A DNA stretch of 64,000 nucleotides from Eunapius fragilis (Eukaryota; Porifera; Demospongiae; Spongillida; Spongillidae): assembly GCA_963681505.1 (NCBI GenBank), contig OY811987.1, forward strand, positions 3,534,124-3,598,123, given 5' to 3'. A model generated the notes under the pieces. The model saw only the letters and a list, made by a program, of their open reading frames with translations, ran no database searches and had not been told where the DNA came from. Each line of letters starts with the position of its first letter. Within the stretch, counting starts at the first letter, position 1. The translations under genes and the position numbers were made by a program. Shown here in pieces: positions 11,100 to 21,057 of this stretch.

Positions 11100-13170
11100 C
11101 CATCATTGCAGGCAGGTTTTCTTAAACGAAGTTATGGCCAAATACACCCGAAAAAGCGATCATTTCTGGTTTAAAACCTGGAATTAGCTGCACTACGATG
11201 AAGCGCGTGACTTAGTGTTGTGCTACATTTGTGTGAATGCTCGTATTGAAGGCAATGTTTCGAGTGGGCATAATGACAGCCATACTACTTTCTCTAGTTC
11301 TGGGTACCGGTATTCGAACTGGAAAGATGCCACAGTAAACTTCAAACGACACGAGCAATCTGAGTGTCACAAGGAAGCACTTGAAAGGTCAGTGACTCCC
11401 TAAACAGACAAAGGATATAGCTCAGGCATTAGCTTGCGCTCATGCTACACATCAAAAATTGAACCGTGACTGCCTTGTTAAAATATTCTCCACCATTCGC
11501 TTTCTTGCTCGACAGGGATTGGCACTTCGGGGTCATGGAGATGACAGTGAACGTAACTTTAGACAAGCTTTGATTCTTAGAGGGGAAGATGATCCTACTC
11601 TTCTTGATTGGATGAAAAGACAAGGTAACACGTACACCAGTGCTGATATACAAAATGAAATGTTGCAGATAATGGCATTATCAATTGTCAGAGAAATATC
11701 AAGCAGCATTAGAAAATCACCTTTCTTTTCTGTCATGGCTGATGAAACTGCTGATCAATCAAATAAAGAACAGGTTGTGATAGTTATAAGATATGCAGAT
11801 GATGATTTAATTGCTCAGGAAGAATTTATTGGACTTTCAGTTGTTGATTCAATAGATGCAGCAACTCTCACAGCAGTAATCAAAGACTGCCTTCTGAGAA
11901 TGAATTTACCATTGCACAATTGTTGTGGTCAGTGTTATGATGGAGCTAGCAGTATGTCAGGAGCCAAAACAGGTGTTGCAAAACAAATTTCAGATGAGGA
12001 GAGCAGAGCTATTTATACACATTGCTATGGCCATGCCCTTAATCTAGCTGCTGGAGATTCAATCAAAAAATCAAAAATAATGTGTGATGCTCTTGACGCC
12101 TGCTTTGAGATATCCAAGTTATTGAAGTACTCACCTCAGTGTGATGCTCTGTTTCAGAAGTTAAAGAGTGACATCTCTCCAGAAACTACTGGATTCAGGG
12201 TTTTATGCCCCAAAGGTGGACCGTTCGAGCTGACAGTCTACAGAGCATTGTTGACAACTATAAAGTTCTTGAAGAACTGTTTGAGGTATGCAGCAATATT
12301 AAGGACACAGAAATCAAAGCCCAAATAATAGGTGTTGCTTCACAGATGAGAGAATTCAATTTCTTTTTTGGGCTTATGCTTTGTAATTTGGTACTGCAAC
12401 ATATGGACAATTTGAGCAAGGCCTTACAGAGCAGTGATTTGTCAGCAGCTGAAGGACAGGAGTTGGCAAGCCTTTGTGTTGAGACACTAACAAGTATTAG
12501 AACTGAAGAATGTTTTGACCTCCTTTGGCTTAAGGTACAAAACATTGCTGGAAGGGTTGATATTGGTGAAGCAGTGTTGCCCTGACGGAGAAAAGTAACT
12601 AAGAAGTTAGAAATAGGTGAAGGACAGCCATCGTATTTTGACAATGTATCTGACTATTTCAGAATTCACTATTTTGAGGCACTTGATTTAGTTATAAGTT
12701 GTATCAAACAGCAATTTGATCAGCCTGGCTATGGCACTTATAAGAATCTTCAGCAACTTTTGATCCATGCAGCAAATGTAAAGAATTATGATCATGAGTT
12801 TGAATTTGTGATTAAGTTCTATGGAAATGATTATGAATCAAGCTCTTTGAAAGTGCAATTAGAAACACTAGGCACATATTTCATATCAATGCGAGACAAG
12901 CAACCAGGACACATCACTCTGCCATACATCTTTCAGCAATTTCAAGAGATGTCAAAATCCAAGGCACTGATGTTTTCAGATATTAGTATTGATCCGGCTT
13001 TTTTTAGTGATGCCTGCAACCAATGCCACGAGTGAAAGATCTTTTTCTGCACTTTGCAGAGTCAAAACATATTTGCGAATCACTACGACTCAAGCAAGAC
13101 AAGACTGAATCATCTCATGGTCTTGCATGTGCATAGGGTTGAAACTGATGCATTAGACATTCATGCTTAG
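11100..13170 (+). pseudogene. hAT transposase pseudogene (TTF-type zinc finger, DUF4371, hAT dimerisation domain)
   Basis: The order is a TTF-type zinc-finger region (LVLCYICVNAR ... YSNWKDATVNFKRHEQSECHKEA, 11215-11403), then a long DUF4371/RNase H-like block (11459-12230, with FFSVMADETADQSNKEQ, CYDGASSMSG and HCYGHALNLA), then frames continuing at 12205-12585 and 12590-13034, and finally the C-terminal dimerisation motif ATNATSERSFSAL (about 13020-13070). This is the layout of transposases annotated as zinc finger MYM-type protein 1-like. At least three frameshifts or stops break it (near 11403, 12200-12230 and 13034, with more near 12585 and 13100). The long open blocks suggest fairly recent inactivation. 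Confidence 0.85.
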
Positions 13171-13639
13171 CTAGTGACTTTGTATCAGATCATGAAAATT
13201 GAGTTACGCTCTTTGGACGATACTAATGCTATTTCTTTCTTATTCACCACTATATATGTATATATGTGATGATGTTTAGTGGCTAATTATACTCAACAAT
13301 AAAAAATGAAGGATTGAAATTAATTTGAATGAAGAGGAAAGTTATTATTTATTACCTCTGATTAATGTACAAGATCGAGCATTTGATGTATGCAAATGTC
13401 AATCTCTTTATTTCACTCTAATAATATGCACAGAATTAATAGCTTTATAGAGCCTCTGTATGTTCCATGACTAGCTTTGACCCCTATCCCAGGCTAGGGG
13501 TGCAGTACTTTAGAACAAGTAACAGGAAGTTAGCAGGGAATTACTGTTCATCGTGCTCCACAACAGGTCTATTCAGAACATTTGTCTCTCACATTACAAA
13601 TGTTTTCACTTAATTAGTGCATGAGTTTTTTTCTACAAA

Positions 13640-13775
13640 AAGCGTTAGCTTCTGGGGCAGAGCCCCAGACCCTGGTGGGGGAGCTTACAGCGCTCCCCCA
13701 CACCCCCTGGCTGGTCAGGAGGGGTGCCCCCCTCCCCCGAGCCGTACCGAATTTTTTGCCCTCCCAACGCCCCTG
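13640..13775 (+). mobile_element. Right terminus of the 11.1-13.8 kb hAT element
   Basis: A GC-rich hairpin block (CTGGGGCAGAGCCCCAG, then GAGCTTACAGCGCTCCCCC) is followed by GCCCTCCCAACGCCCCTG, whose reverse complement begins CAGGGGCGTTGGG, a typical hAT terminus. Retrotransposon sequence begins a few bases beyond (about 13776), so the hAT apparently inserted into a retrotransposon copy. The matching left terminus was not found, and the boundary is inferred. Confidence 0.55.
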
Positions 13776-14255
13776 AGGTTTTTGGCACTGCTAAAAGAAG
13801 TAGGTTCAGTTGACTCTCAAGTTGCTCTGTTGTTACTATACATCAATGTGGTGGATTCTGTTGGATGGTTCATATTGCCAAATGCACCCTTCCTTCTGTT
13901 GCACTGGAAGGTTTGCACTTATTTGATGAAGCGGCCTGCCAGATGTTTTCAGAAAGCATGTGCATTGACCCATCTGATTTAGTTTGGCAACTAGCCAGCT
14001 GGAGCAGGGGTGAGTATCACTACACTCATCAGCAGCATTCAGGTCTTCCTTTTCGATGACAGACTTTACTACCAATGGGAGTCACTGTCTTTGGAACACT
14101 TTAATACCTGTGTTTCCCCAGCAGAGGTCACTTCTATTGATGAGCTGACTGATTATCCAGTGACCCAAAAGATGCTGTTCAGTAAAATAGAGAACAAGCA
14201 GTTTCAGTTGTTTTTTTATGCTTCCTCTATTCCAAACAGGGCTCATTTAAATGTC
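13776..14255 (+). pseudogene. Retrotransposon fragment (region between RT and endonuclease)
   Basis: Family landmarks appear in shifting frames: LLKEVGSVDSQVALLLL, then LHLFDEAACQMFSESMCIDPSDLVWQLAS, then PVTQKMLFSKIENKQF with FYASSIPNRA. The intact relatives at 42923-44002 carry the same order. The RT catalytic part and the endonuclease are missing. It is heavily decayed. Confidence 0.7.
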
Positions 14256-14838
14256 TGCTTCATTAACCCTTTCACCACATTTTTCCGCTAGATTCCCACC
14301 AATAATTTAGGCAAACCGTGTCCTATCAAATGTATGGGAGGTGGGTGCGTAAATGATTGGCACAAATTGAGTTGGAAAGTGTGCACATACTTTGCACAGC
14401 TGTATCTTCACAACGGATAGAGTGAAATATAACACACTGCATAAATCAATAGCAACAGGACTCTTCTATAAATGTACCGATTTTGAAGAGATTGGGACTC
14501 TCCTGCAGATATAAGTTTTGAACCCCTAGGGGTAACGCCCATTGTATGTGCCACTTACGGAGAGGACTTCTGAAGCAGAAATCATATGTGCCACAGAGAA
14601 ATGGTGTGGTAGGATTCGCTACAAATAGTATATTGGTAGTTTTAACCATTCCAAAGTTATAGGGATTCAAACGGAGAGCATTTTTATAACTTTTTATTAT
14701 AGCGATACGTCATTTTCGCATGAACTGTCCTACATAATAGTGCTTGTACTTGTATTCTGTAAATGGTATAAACATATTATTATTATTAATGTATTAATTC
14801 AGACTATATGCACTCATTTATTATACATGAAGCACAAG
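14256..14838. other. Intergenic sequence with a short ATT repeat
   Basis: No gene is supported. An (ATT)-rich stretch at about 14773-14795 lies just downstream (in the sense of the minus-strand element) of the next retrotransposon fragment and may be its simple-sequence 3' tail. Confidence 0.4.
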
Positions 14839-15171
14839 CTAATAGCAGTTAGGAGGGTGGGAGCTCAGCTCCCTGGCCAGGATGGCGGAACGAACCAGAG
14901 TCATATTCAACCAGCCATAAATCGCTGCCACCAGTGATGACTTGGAGGAGAACTGGTGAATGGACAGGTAGCATGCCAGCCTGGAGAAGGTATCATGGGC
15001 CTGCTTGCCTGAATTACCATATGTCTCCACTGCCAATGGAATGCAGGACCAGCCCAACTCTTCTTTGACATTTGGGTCCATTGGAGTGGAGCTTGCAGGC
15101 CTCTGCTGCAAGGGCTGCCGCACCAGCCTGGTGACATGACTCACTCAATATGGTGGAGCAGAGTGGTGAAG
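14839..15171 (-). pseudogene. Retrotransposon 3' fragment, one half of a split copy
   Basis: Minus-strand reading gives TSPLCSTILSES, then AALAAEACKLHSNG, then ELGWSCIPLAVETYGNSGKQAHDTFSRLA and the C-terminal MTLVRSAILAR. That is the tail of the RT/endonuclease polyprotein after the catalytic endonuclease motif. The preceding part of the same protein (WWLKLD ... CPFC ... HNRLQ) is found on the same strand at 18314-18595, beyond an intervening hAT element. The two halves are probably one former copy. Confidence 0.75.
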
Positions 15172-18100
15172 CAGGCGCGTAGGCAGCCAGGTTTCCGCGT
15201 TGCCTGGAACCCCCCCCCCCCTCCCCCTTTTCTGAAATCAGAGAGAATACGCATGCACACATATTAGCCGTAATAAGTTAATTAGATGGTACCATCATGG
15301 CTAGGCGATTTAAACAAGAGTCACTGAAACACTTGGTTTCTGCAATCTAGACAAGAACAATGTCGTGGACAGTGCACGCAATCCTGATCAGATGTCTCTG
15401 ATGTCTATACCATCTGCTTCAAGTTCTAGCACGCTAGCTATCAGCTCTCATAGCAGTGCTGCAATACTACATGGTGGTTTTGTTAATGTTCGTGCCAGGC
15501 AAGTGAATGCTCACCCTTATATACCTTATGAAGACATGACAGCAGCAGAGACTTGGAGAATTAGAGCAATGGACAATGATGAATCAGATGGTTGTATTGA
15601 CTGGCTAAATTTGGCACCAATTGATCATGAATAACCTCTCTGTGCTTTGGAATCATCATCTATCAATGTTTCTGCCACAACACCTGCAGTAACATCTAAC
15701 AAAGAGAAAGAGACATCGATGGTAATTGAGACAGATGATTGTTCTATTGATTGTCTAAATCCAGTGCTAGTTGACCAGCCTCACCTTGCTGCAGAATCAT
15801 CTATTGATGTGGCAGACACAAGTACCTCTGATGAAATGTTGGAAGTTAGGGATCAAGCAGTAGTATCTTCTTTGACCACAACATCTGATATTGGTGAGTA
15901 CAAGGCAGAAGATATTAAAAACCTCACTAATGAAAACAAATGGTGGCTGTTGATGCATTCCTTCAGACCAGCATCTAACTACAAGTTCCAATCCAAATTT
16001 GAATATGGAAAGGCCAGGAGTTTTCAACATGCCTGGTTGCAAGAGTTTCCATGGTTGTCATATTCTGAATCCTTAAATGGAGGTTTCTGTATTAATTGTG
16101 TCTTATTCTCTAAGAATAAATGTTTGGCCGGTCAGCTTGTCATGAATCCAATGACAAACCTAACACGTGCTAAACAAACACTTCAAGTGCATGCTTCACA
16201 GCAGTCACATCTAACATCAATGAAGGATACAAATGCATTTCTGGAAATGATAGAAAATACCCATCTCTCAGTACAGCAGCATTTAGAAACACAAGCTGCT
16301 CTTAAAGTTAAACACAACTGTGATGTTCTAAGGTCAATGTTCAGGATTATAATTTTTTGACAGAATATTGCATTAAGAGGTCATCGAGAATGATTTTTGT
16401 GCACTGAAGAATCTACCCTGGACACAAATTCAGGAAACTTTCTGGCATTACTGACACTTTTGGCCCATTCTGGAGATGTAATTCTCCAAGAACATATCAA
16501 GTCTGTAACAAAAAATGCCCAGTATTGGTCACCTTATATTCAAAATGATCTCATTTGTGCTGTTGAACAATGGATACAAGAAAAAATCTTGGAGGAGGTT
16601 CGAGAGGCTAAGTTTTTTTTCTGTTTGTGCTGATGAGGCTGCAGATTCATCAAACAAAGTACAACTCTCTCTTGTGTTATGGTTTGTTGACAAAACAGGT
16701 GTAGTGAGAGAAGAATCTATTTCTGTTATGTGAGTTTGGTACTGAAGGGGAAGCATTATCTAAAATAATAATTAGTGCTCTGTGTAAATATGCACTAGAC
16801 CTGGAATACCTTCGTGGACAATGCTACGATGGAGCAGGCAATATGGCTGGCAAGTATGAAGGTGTTGCTGCTCAAATTCAGTGAAAGTACCCAAAAGCAA
16901 AATATTTCCATTTTGCTGCTCATGCATTAAACCTTTGTGTTGTATCAGCTAGTAACGTCCAAGCTATTAGAAACATGCATAGCACTATGCAAGAAATTTG
17001 TCTTTTTTTTTTAACCTTACACCTAAGCAACAAGCAGAGCTTGAAAAGAACATCACAGAAAAAGGAGGAGTAGAAGGAAAAAGCTTGTCAATCTCTGCAA
17101 AACCCGCTGGGTAGCCAGGATAGAGGCATATGAAAGCATCAGTGACCTACTATCACCAGTGGTCAGTACAATGGAAAGCATTAGCACTGGAGCAGGGTGG
17201 AATGCTGAATCATCCCAAAAAGCTGCATCTCTATTGACAGCCATTACTCAATCTGAGTCTTTAATGGCCTTTGTTGTTGTTAAAAACGGACTTGGGAATT
17301 TAAAAGGATTAACTGTTTCGTTGCAGAGCCATTTGCAAGACATCTGCAATGCATATGCAAAAGGGATCACAGTTAAACACGTTTTGCTTCAGATACGCAG
17401 CGATATTGTTGAAAAAATGGTTTGACTATGCGGTCACCGTTGGTGAAAACATTGATGCATCGATCAGCGCCATCTATTCCACGACAATGTAAACGACTAA
17501 CACAAAGAGCAAATATTCCTGCTGATACACCTGAGATATACTATAGAAGAGTAATCTCCATTCCATTCCTGGATGAGTAGTTGGCACATCTCAATCTCAG
17601 ATTTTCAGATTCACACACTAAGGCAGTGAGAGCTATGGAAATTGTTCCATCTGTCATTGTGGTGAATGGAACAGCAGCTAGCATGAAAGTTCTTACTAAA
17701 GACACTTTAGAGGTCAAAGATGACATGCCCTCTCCATCATACTTAGAACAGGAATTAGATTTATGGTGGTGTAAGTGGATTAATTATTCAGGAGAGCTAC
17801 CAAACACGCCATCCAAAGCTCTTGTCTATGGAATTGAAAGTATGTTTCCTAACATTCACCATGTGTTGAGAGTAATCTGTACCGTTACCAGTGACATCGT
17901 GTGAGTGCGAAATGAGCATCAGTGTTCTTCAACGATTAAAGACTTATTTGCATTCATCAAAGGGTCAGAAACGGTTTTCTGGACTGGCCTTAATGCACAT
18001 TCATTACAGCATGGAACTCAATTTAGAAGAGATCGTTAACATCTTTGCAAGGCAGAACCCACGACAAATGGTTTTAGATCTTAAGTAATTTTAATCTTAA

Positions 18101-18313
18101 GTAAGGTAACAGCTTGTGCATGTATATGCGAACTTCAATACCTCTATATATATACATCTGTTACTACACAATTATGTTATGTTTTGTGACTTAAAAATAG
18201 CAAAAGTTGCAAAGCGGTCGATGGGGGAACTTACAGCGCTCCCCCATACCCCCTTGCTGAATGTGTGGGGATCCCTTGGAAACCCCCCCTCCCAAATCCT
18301 GCATACGCCACTG
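15172..18313 (+). mobile_element. hAT element inserted in a retrotransposon
   Basis: The left end is CAGGCGCGTAGGCAG. The right end, read in reverse complement, is CAGTGGCGTATGCAG, an imperfect but recognisable hAT-type inverted terminus. A decayed transposase lies between, and the GC-rich hairpin block shared with the other hAT copies sits at about 18215-18300. The flanks are the two halves of a minus-strand retrotransposon. The flanking octamers are not a clean duplication, and about 63 bp of the retrotransposon frame seem to be missing at the junction. Confidence 0.65.
15365..18088 (+). pseudogene. hAT transposase pseudogene (zinc finger MYM-type 1-like)
   Basis: An acidic, serine-rich N-terminus (15365-16000) leads to a TTF-type zinc finger (FQHAWLQEFPWLSYSES ... 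GGFCINCVLFSK, about 16020-16120), then the DUF4371/RNase H-like part (VCADEAADSSNKVQ near 16625-16690, LRGQCYDGAGNMAG near 16810-16850, HFAAHALNLCV near 16905-16945). The C-terminal dimerisation domain is clear at 17891-18088 (SCECEMSISVLQRLKTYL ... GLALMHIHY). The frame is broken many times (around 15634, 16360, 16633, 16735, 16884, 17010, 17425 and 17887). It belongs to the same broad group as the 11.1-kb copy but is a different, more decayed lineage. Confidence 0.85.
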
Positions 18314-18595
18314 TCTGGTGTGGGCAAGGTCTCTAGCGAGACCATGACTTCTCACCATACTCACTCAGGTGGGCACAACTAATACTTCATCCTGTAGTCG
18401 ATTATGGTGTATGACCACATCTCCTCCATGCTTCCAGGTCACAGCATGGTGACCAAGAGGATCAAGAGCAGTATTGGGGCAGAATGGGCACATGGACCGA
18501 TTGGAAGTATCCAACTTCAGCCACCACCTAATGGCCATCTGGTACTCATTCGACTCCAGGTGCAAGCCCAAACCAGGAGAAGGAACCACATATAG
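18314..18595 (-). pseudogene. Retrotransposon fragment, other half of the split copy
   Basis: Minus-strand reading gives SPGLGLHLESNEYQMAIRWW, then the CPFC...HH-x4 knuckle region and a HHNRLQ motif. A stop follows, and then a SHGLARDLAHTR-like segment at the border with the hAT element. The RPADV endonuclease motif that should come next is gone. The knuckle's last Cys is changed to Trp (HHAVTWKHGG). Confidence 0.75.
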
Positions 18596-18598
18596 AAC

Positions 18599-18599
18599 A

Positions 18600-18633
<34 letters not shown>
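18599..18633. repeat. (TTA)n microsatellite
   Basis: About ten TTA units lie between two retrotransposon fragments of opposite orientation (18314-18595 minus and 18640-19205 plus). Similar (ATT)n or (AAT)n stretches adjoin other copies of this family. Confidence 0.9.
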
Positions 18634-18639
18634 CATTCG

Positions 18640-19205
18640 AGGCGGTCAGCACAGAAGAGGTGTTGATATCCCCTTTCCATCAAAAGGTGCTGTCCTGCAA
18701 GATTGACAACCATCTGTTTAATATACTCTATGAGCAATCTTCTGCCGCAGATAGAGCACGCTTTCTCTCTGTCTCCTCCCCTCATGCTGCATCTTGGGTG
18801 TCAGTCATTCACTCCGAGGGGCTACTAGGCCTTCATCTCCAGCCTTCAGAGGTCCAGGTGGCCATCAAGTGGTGGCTGGGCCTAGATACCTCCTGTGGCT
18901 CAATTTGTCCTCTGTGTCCTGGGAGAGTACTTGATTCCCTTGGCCATCATGCACTCACCTGCAAGCGTGGTGGAGATGTAGTAATCCGTCACAATAAATT
19001 ACGTGACACCCTTGCTGAGACCTATCGCAGGGCCCACCTGAGTGTTACGGTGGAGGCAGGAAGTAACCTCTCCAAAGACCACAGCCACACTCGCCCTGCA
19101 GACATCCTAGTACCCAACTGGTCTTTGGGTAAGCCAGCAGCCTTCGACTTGTCTGTGACGTCACCGCTTAACTCCAATGTTTTACTTGAAGCGGGACTAG
19201 TAGCA
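18640..19205 (+). pseudogene. Retrotransposon endonuclease-region fragment, left half of a split copy
   Basis: There is one long open frame. It contains DRARFLSVSSPHAASW, IKWWLGLD, the full CPLCP...GHHALTCKRGGDVVIRHNKLR knuckle and RHN motif, then HTRPADILV and KPAAFDLSVTSPL, the best preserved endonuclease core on this side of the window. The frame is interrupted after LLEAGLVA. It resumes near 20770 with QAARAAEQRKH, so a roughly 1.56-kb insertion lies between. Confidence 0.8.
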
Positions 19206-20769
19206 AGATAGAGAACGTTTGTGCTATTATTCTGATAGAGCTGCTGACGCTGATCACGGTGATGTAAATACTATCAGTGGCACATGCCTGCAACGGTACA
19301 TACGCGCGTTTGTAGTAATTACATATATATGTGAAGTGAGGCGTACTGAATGCAAACCGATATGTTTAAATCGTATTAGAAGGTTTTTTCGTGTAGCTTT
19401 CGTGAAACTACACAGCATGGTGTGTGTTTTCCCTATGCCAGATTGATTTTGTACGTGTGAGGGCCAAAAAACTACTTCCTGATATGAGGTCAAACTGCGC
19501 GGCGTGTAGCGTGCGTATTTTGAGGCTGTTCAGGGCCATATGCAATATGCATGTTGGAAAATGTATTCTATACAGCAACGCATTTTGGTTTTGGTATAAT
19601 AAGCTTCTTACGGGGAGAAAACAAGGGGCCGTTTCATGTCTGCATAGACCTGATGAATCGGACTGGGCACTCCAAGTTTAGGCTGAACTGCAGAACAAAG
19701 AGGAAGACGCTACCAGTGCACATCCCCTTAGATAAAGTCAGCTTGTTTCCTGTCTCGTCTGTTATGGGAGCAAAAAACTTTCATCCAACAAGATGTCGTC
19801 TAAAGCATAGATATTACAAGTAAATAAAAACATTCTCTACGAGAAAGTTGGTGGGATATAGGATTTGATTATGACATTGGTGGTGTAAAAAGCAAGGAAA
19901 CAAGGTCTTATCAGAAGGGAAAATGTCATAGTCCTATATTTAGCACATTTCTAGGGCATGTGTTGTTTGTGTGCTAAATATAGGACTATGACATTTTCCC
20001 GTCTGATAAGACCTTGTTTCCTTGCTTTTTACACCACCAATGTCATAATCAAATCCTATATCCCACCAACTTTCTCGTAGAGAATGTTTTTATTTACTTG
20101 TTTTCTTAATTTTTTTTCATATACATGTATTATATAAAAAGCGAGTCCTCCAGCCGATTCTGAAGCTATTGGTGAAATTTTCATCGCTTAGAAATGTTCC
20201 TATCCTGAGTTATGCGTTGCCAAGAAGAAGGAGGAGAAGAAGAAGAAGAATAAGAAGACGACCCGCCCCTTGTTCCGAGACTGGGTACGAGGACGGGCAG
20301 TACACTCTTGTTCTCAACAACCACGCGGTTCAGCGACATGAAACAAAAACGAAACTACTCATTTTTGACTTCTAGATCGATTGCTAAAACAAGCTACACG
20401 ATCCGATCGTCGGGAGTGTTGTTACAGACGGGTCGCGTTTTTTTAATGACATTCATAGTCGGGGTCAAATCCTATATGGAAGTTTCTAACGAAACTTCCG
20501 ATAATATCTATGTCTAAAGTGGCAATAAAATCTCCTACAAAAAAACAAATCAACATTTCTTTACGTGCATGATTCGCGCATACAAGCATGTTCTTACCTA
20601 CGAAAGTGGCTTTAAAATGGCTGTTTTCTGCGATACTGTTGAAGAAGACTTGACATCGAGCCATGATGGTGGCATGAGTACGAGAACTATGCGGACTGCA
20701 GGTGTTAGGTCGTGTTAATTGGCTGCGTTTCCTATCCTTCTACTCTAATATCTATGTATATACCGTTGA
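19206..20769. mobile_element. Insertion of unknown type splitting a retrotransposon; contains a long hairpin
   Basis: The retrotransposon protein frame stops at about 19205 and continues at about 20770, so the intervening 1.56 kb was probably inserted. It has no transposase ORF and I cannot define terminal repeats or a target duplication. Its most obvious component is a near-perfect 132-bp inverted repeat (19816-20101). A short purine-rich run (20220-20255) follows. The element class is unknown. Confidence 0.5.
19816..20101. repeat. Near-perfect inverted repeat, 132-bp arms, 22-nt loop
   Basis: The left arm 19816-19947 is the reverse complement of 19970-20101, with one mismatch seen (AAGGG against ACGGG in the middle of the arm) and a 22-nt spacer. 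A transcript would fold into a long, almost perfect duplex. Such structures are typical of foldback or MITE elements and can feed small-RNA pathways. The arms do not match the other palindromes in the window. Confidence 0.9.
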
Positions 20770-21057
20770 AAACTGTCAGGCTGCCAGAGCTGCCGAGCAA
20801 AGAAAACATAAAGAAAATTATGCCAAATGCAAGGAGCTAGGGTGGGTTGCGTCCCTATCATGGTTGAGGCATATGGTGCTTGGGGGACAGAAGCAATGGA
20901 GTCATTTTCACTTCTGGACTCTCGCCATGCAACTAGCTCCAACAGGGCTAAGGCTGAGGTCCTAGCTGCCTTATATGGGAGGCTGAACCTCAACTTAGTT
21001 AGAGCCAATGCCACAGCCATCCTCTCCAGATGTTTTGTCCTTGACTATTACCTATAG
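20770..21057 (+). pseudogene. Retrotransposon C-terminal fragment, right half of a split copy
   Basis: QAARAAEQRKHKENYAKC leads to ELGWV in one frame. The next frame carries CVPIMVEAYGAWGTEAMESF and the C-terminal LYGRLNLNLVRANATAILSR. These are the post-endonuclease landmarks of the family. It continues the 18640-19205 fragment after the inserted segment. Confidence 0.75.

Noticed and set aside
20169..20375. Arginine-rich ORF
   Set aside because: It arises from a short AGAAGA purine repeat.
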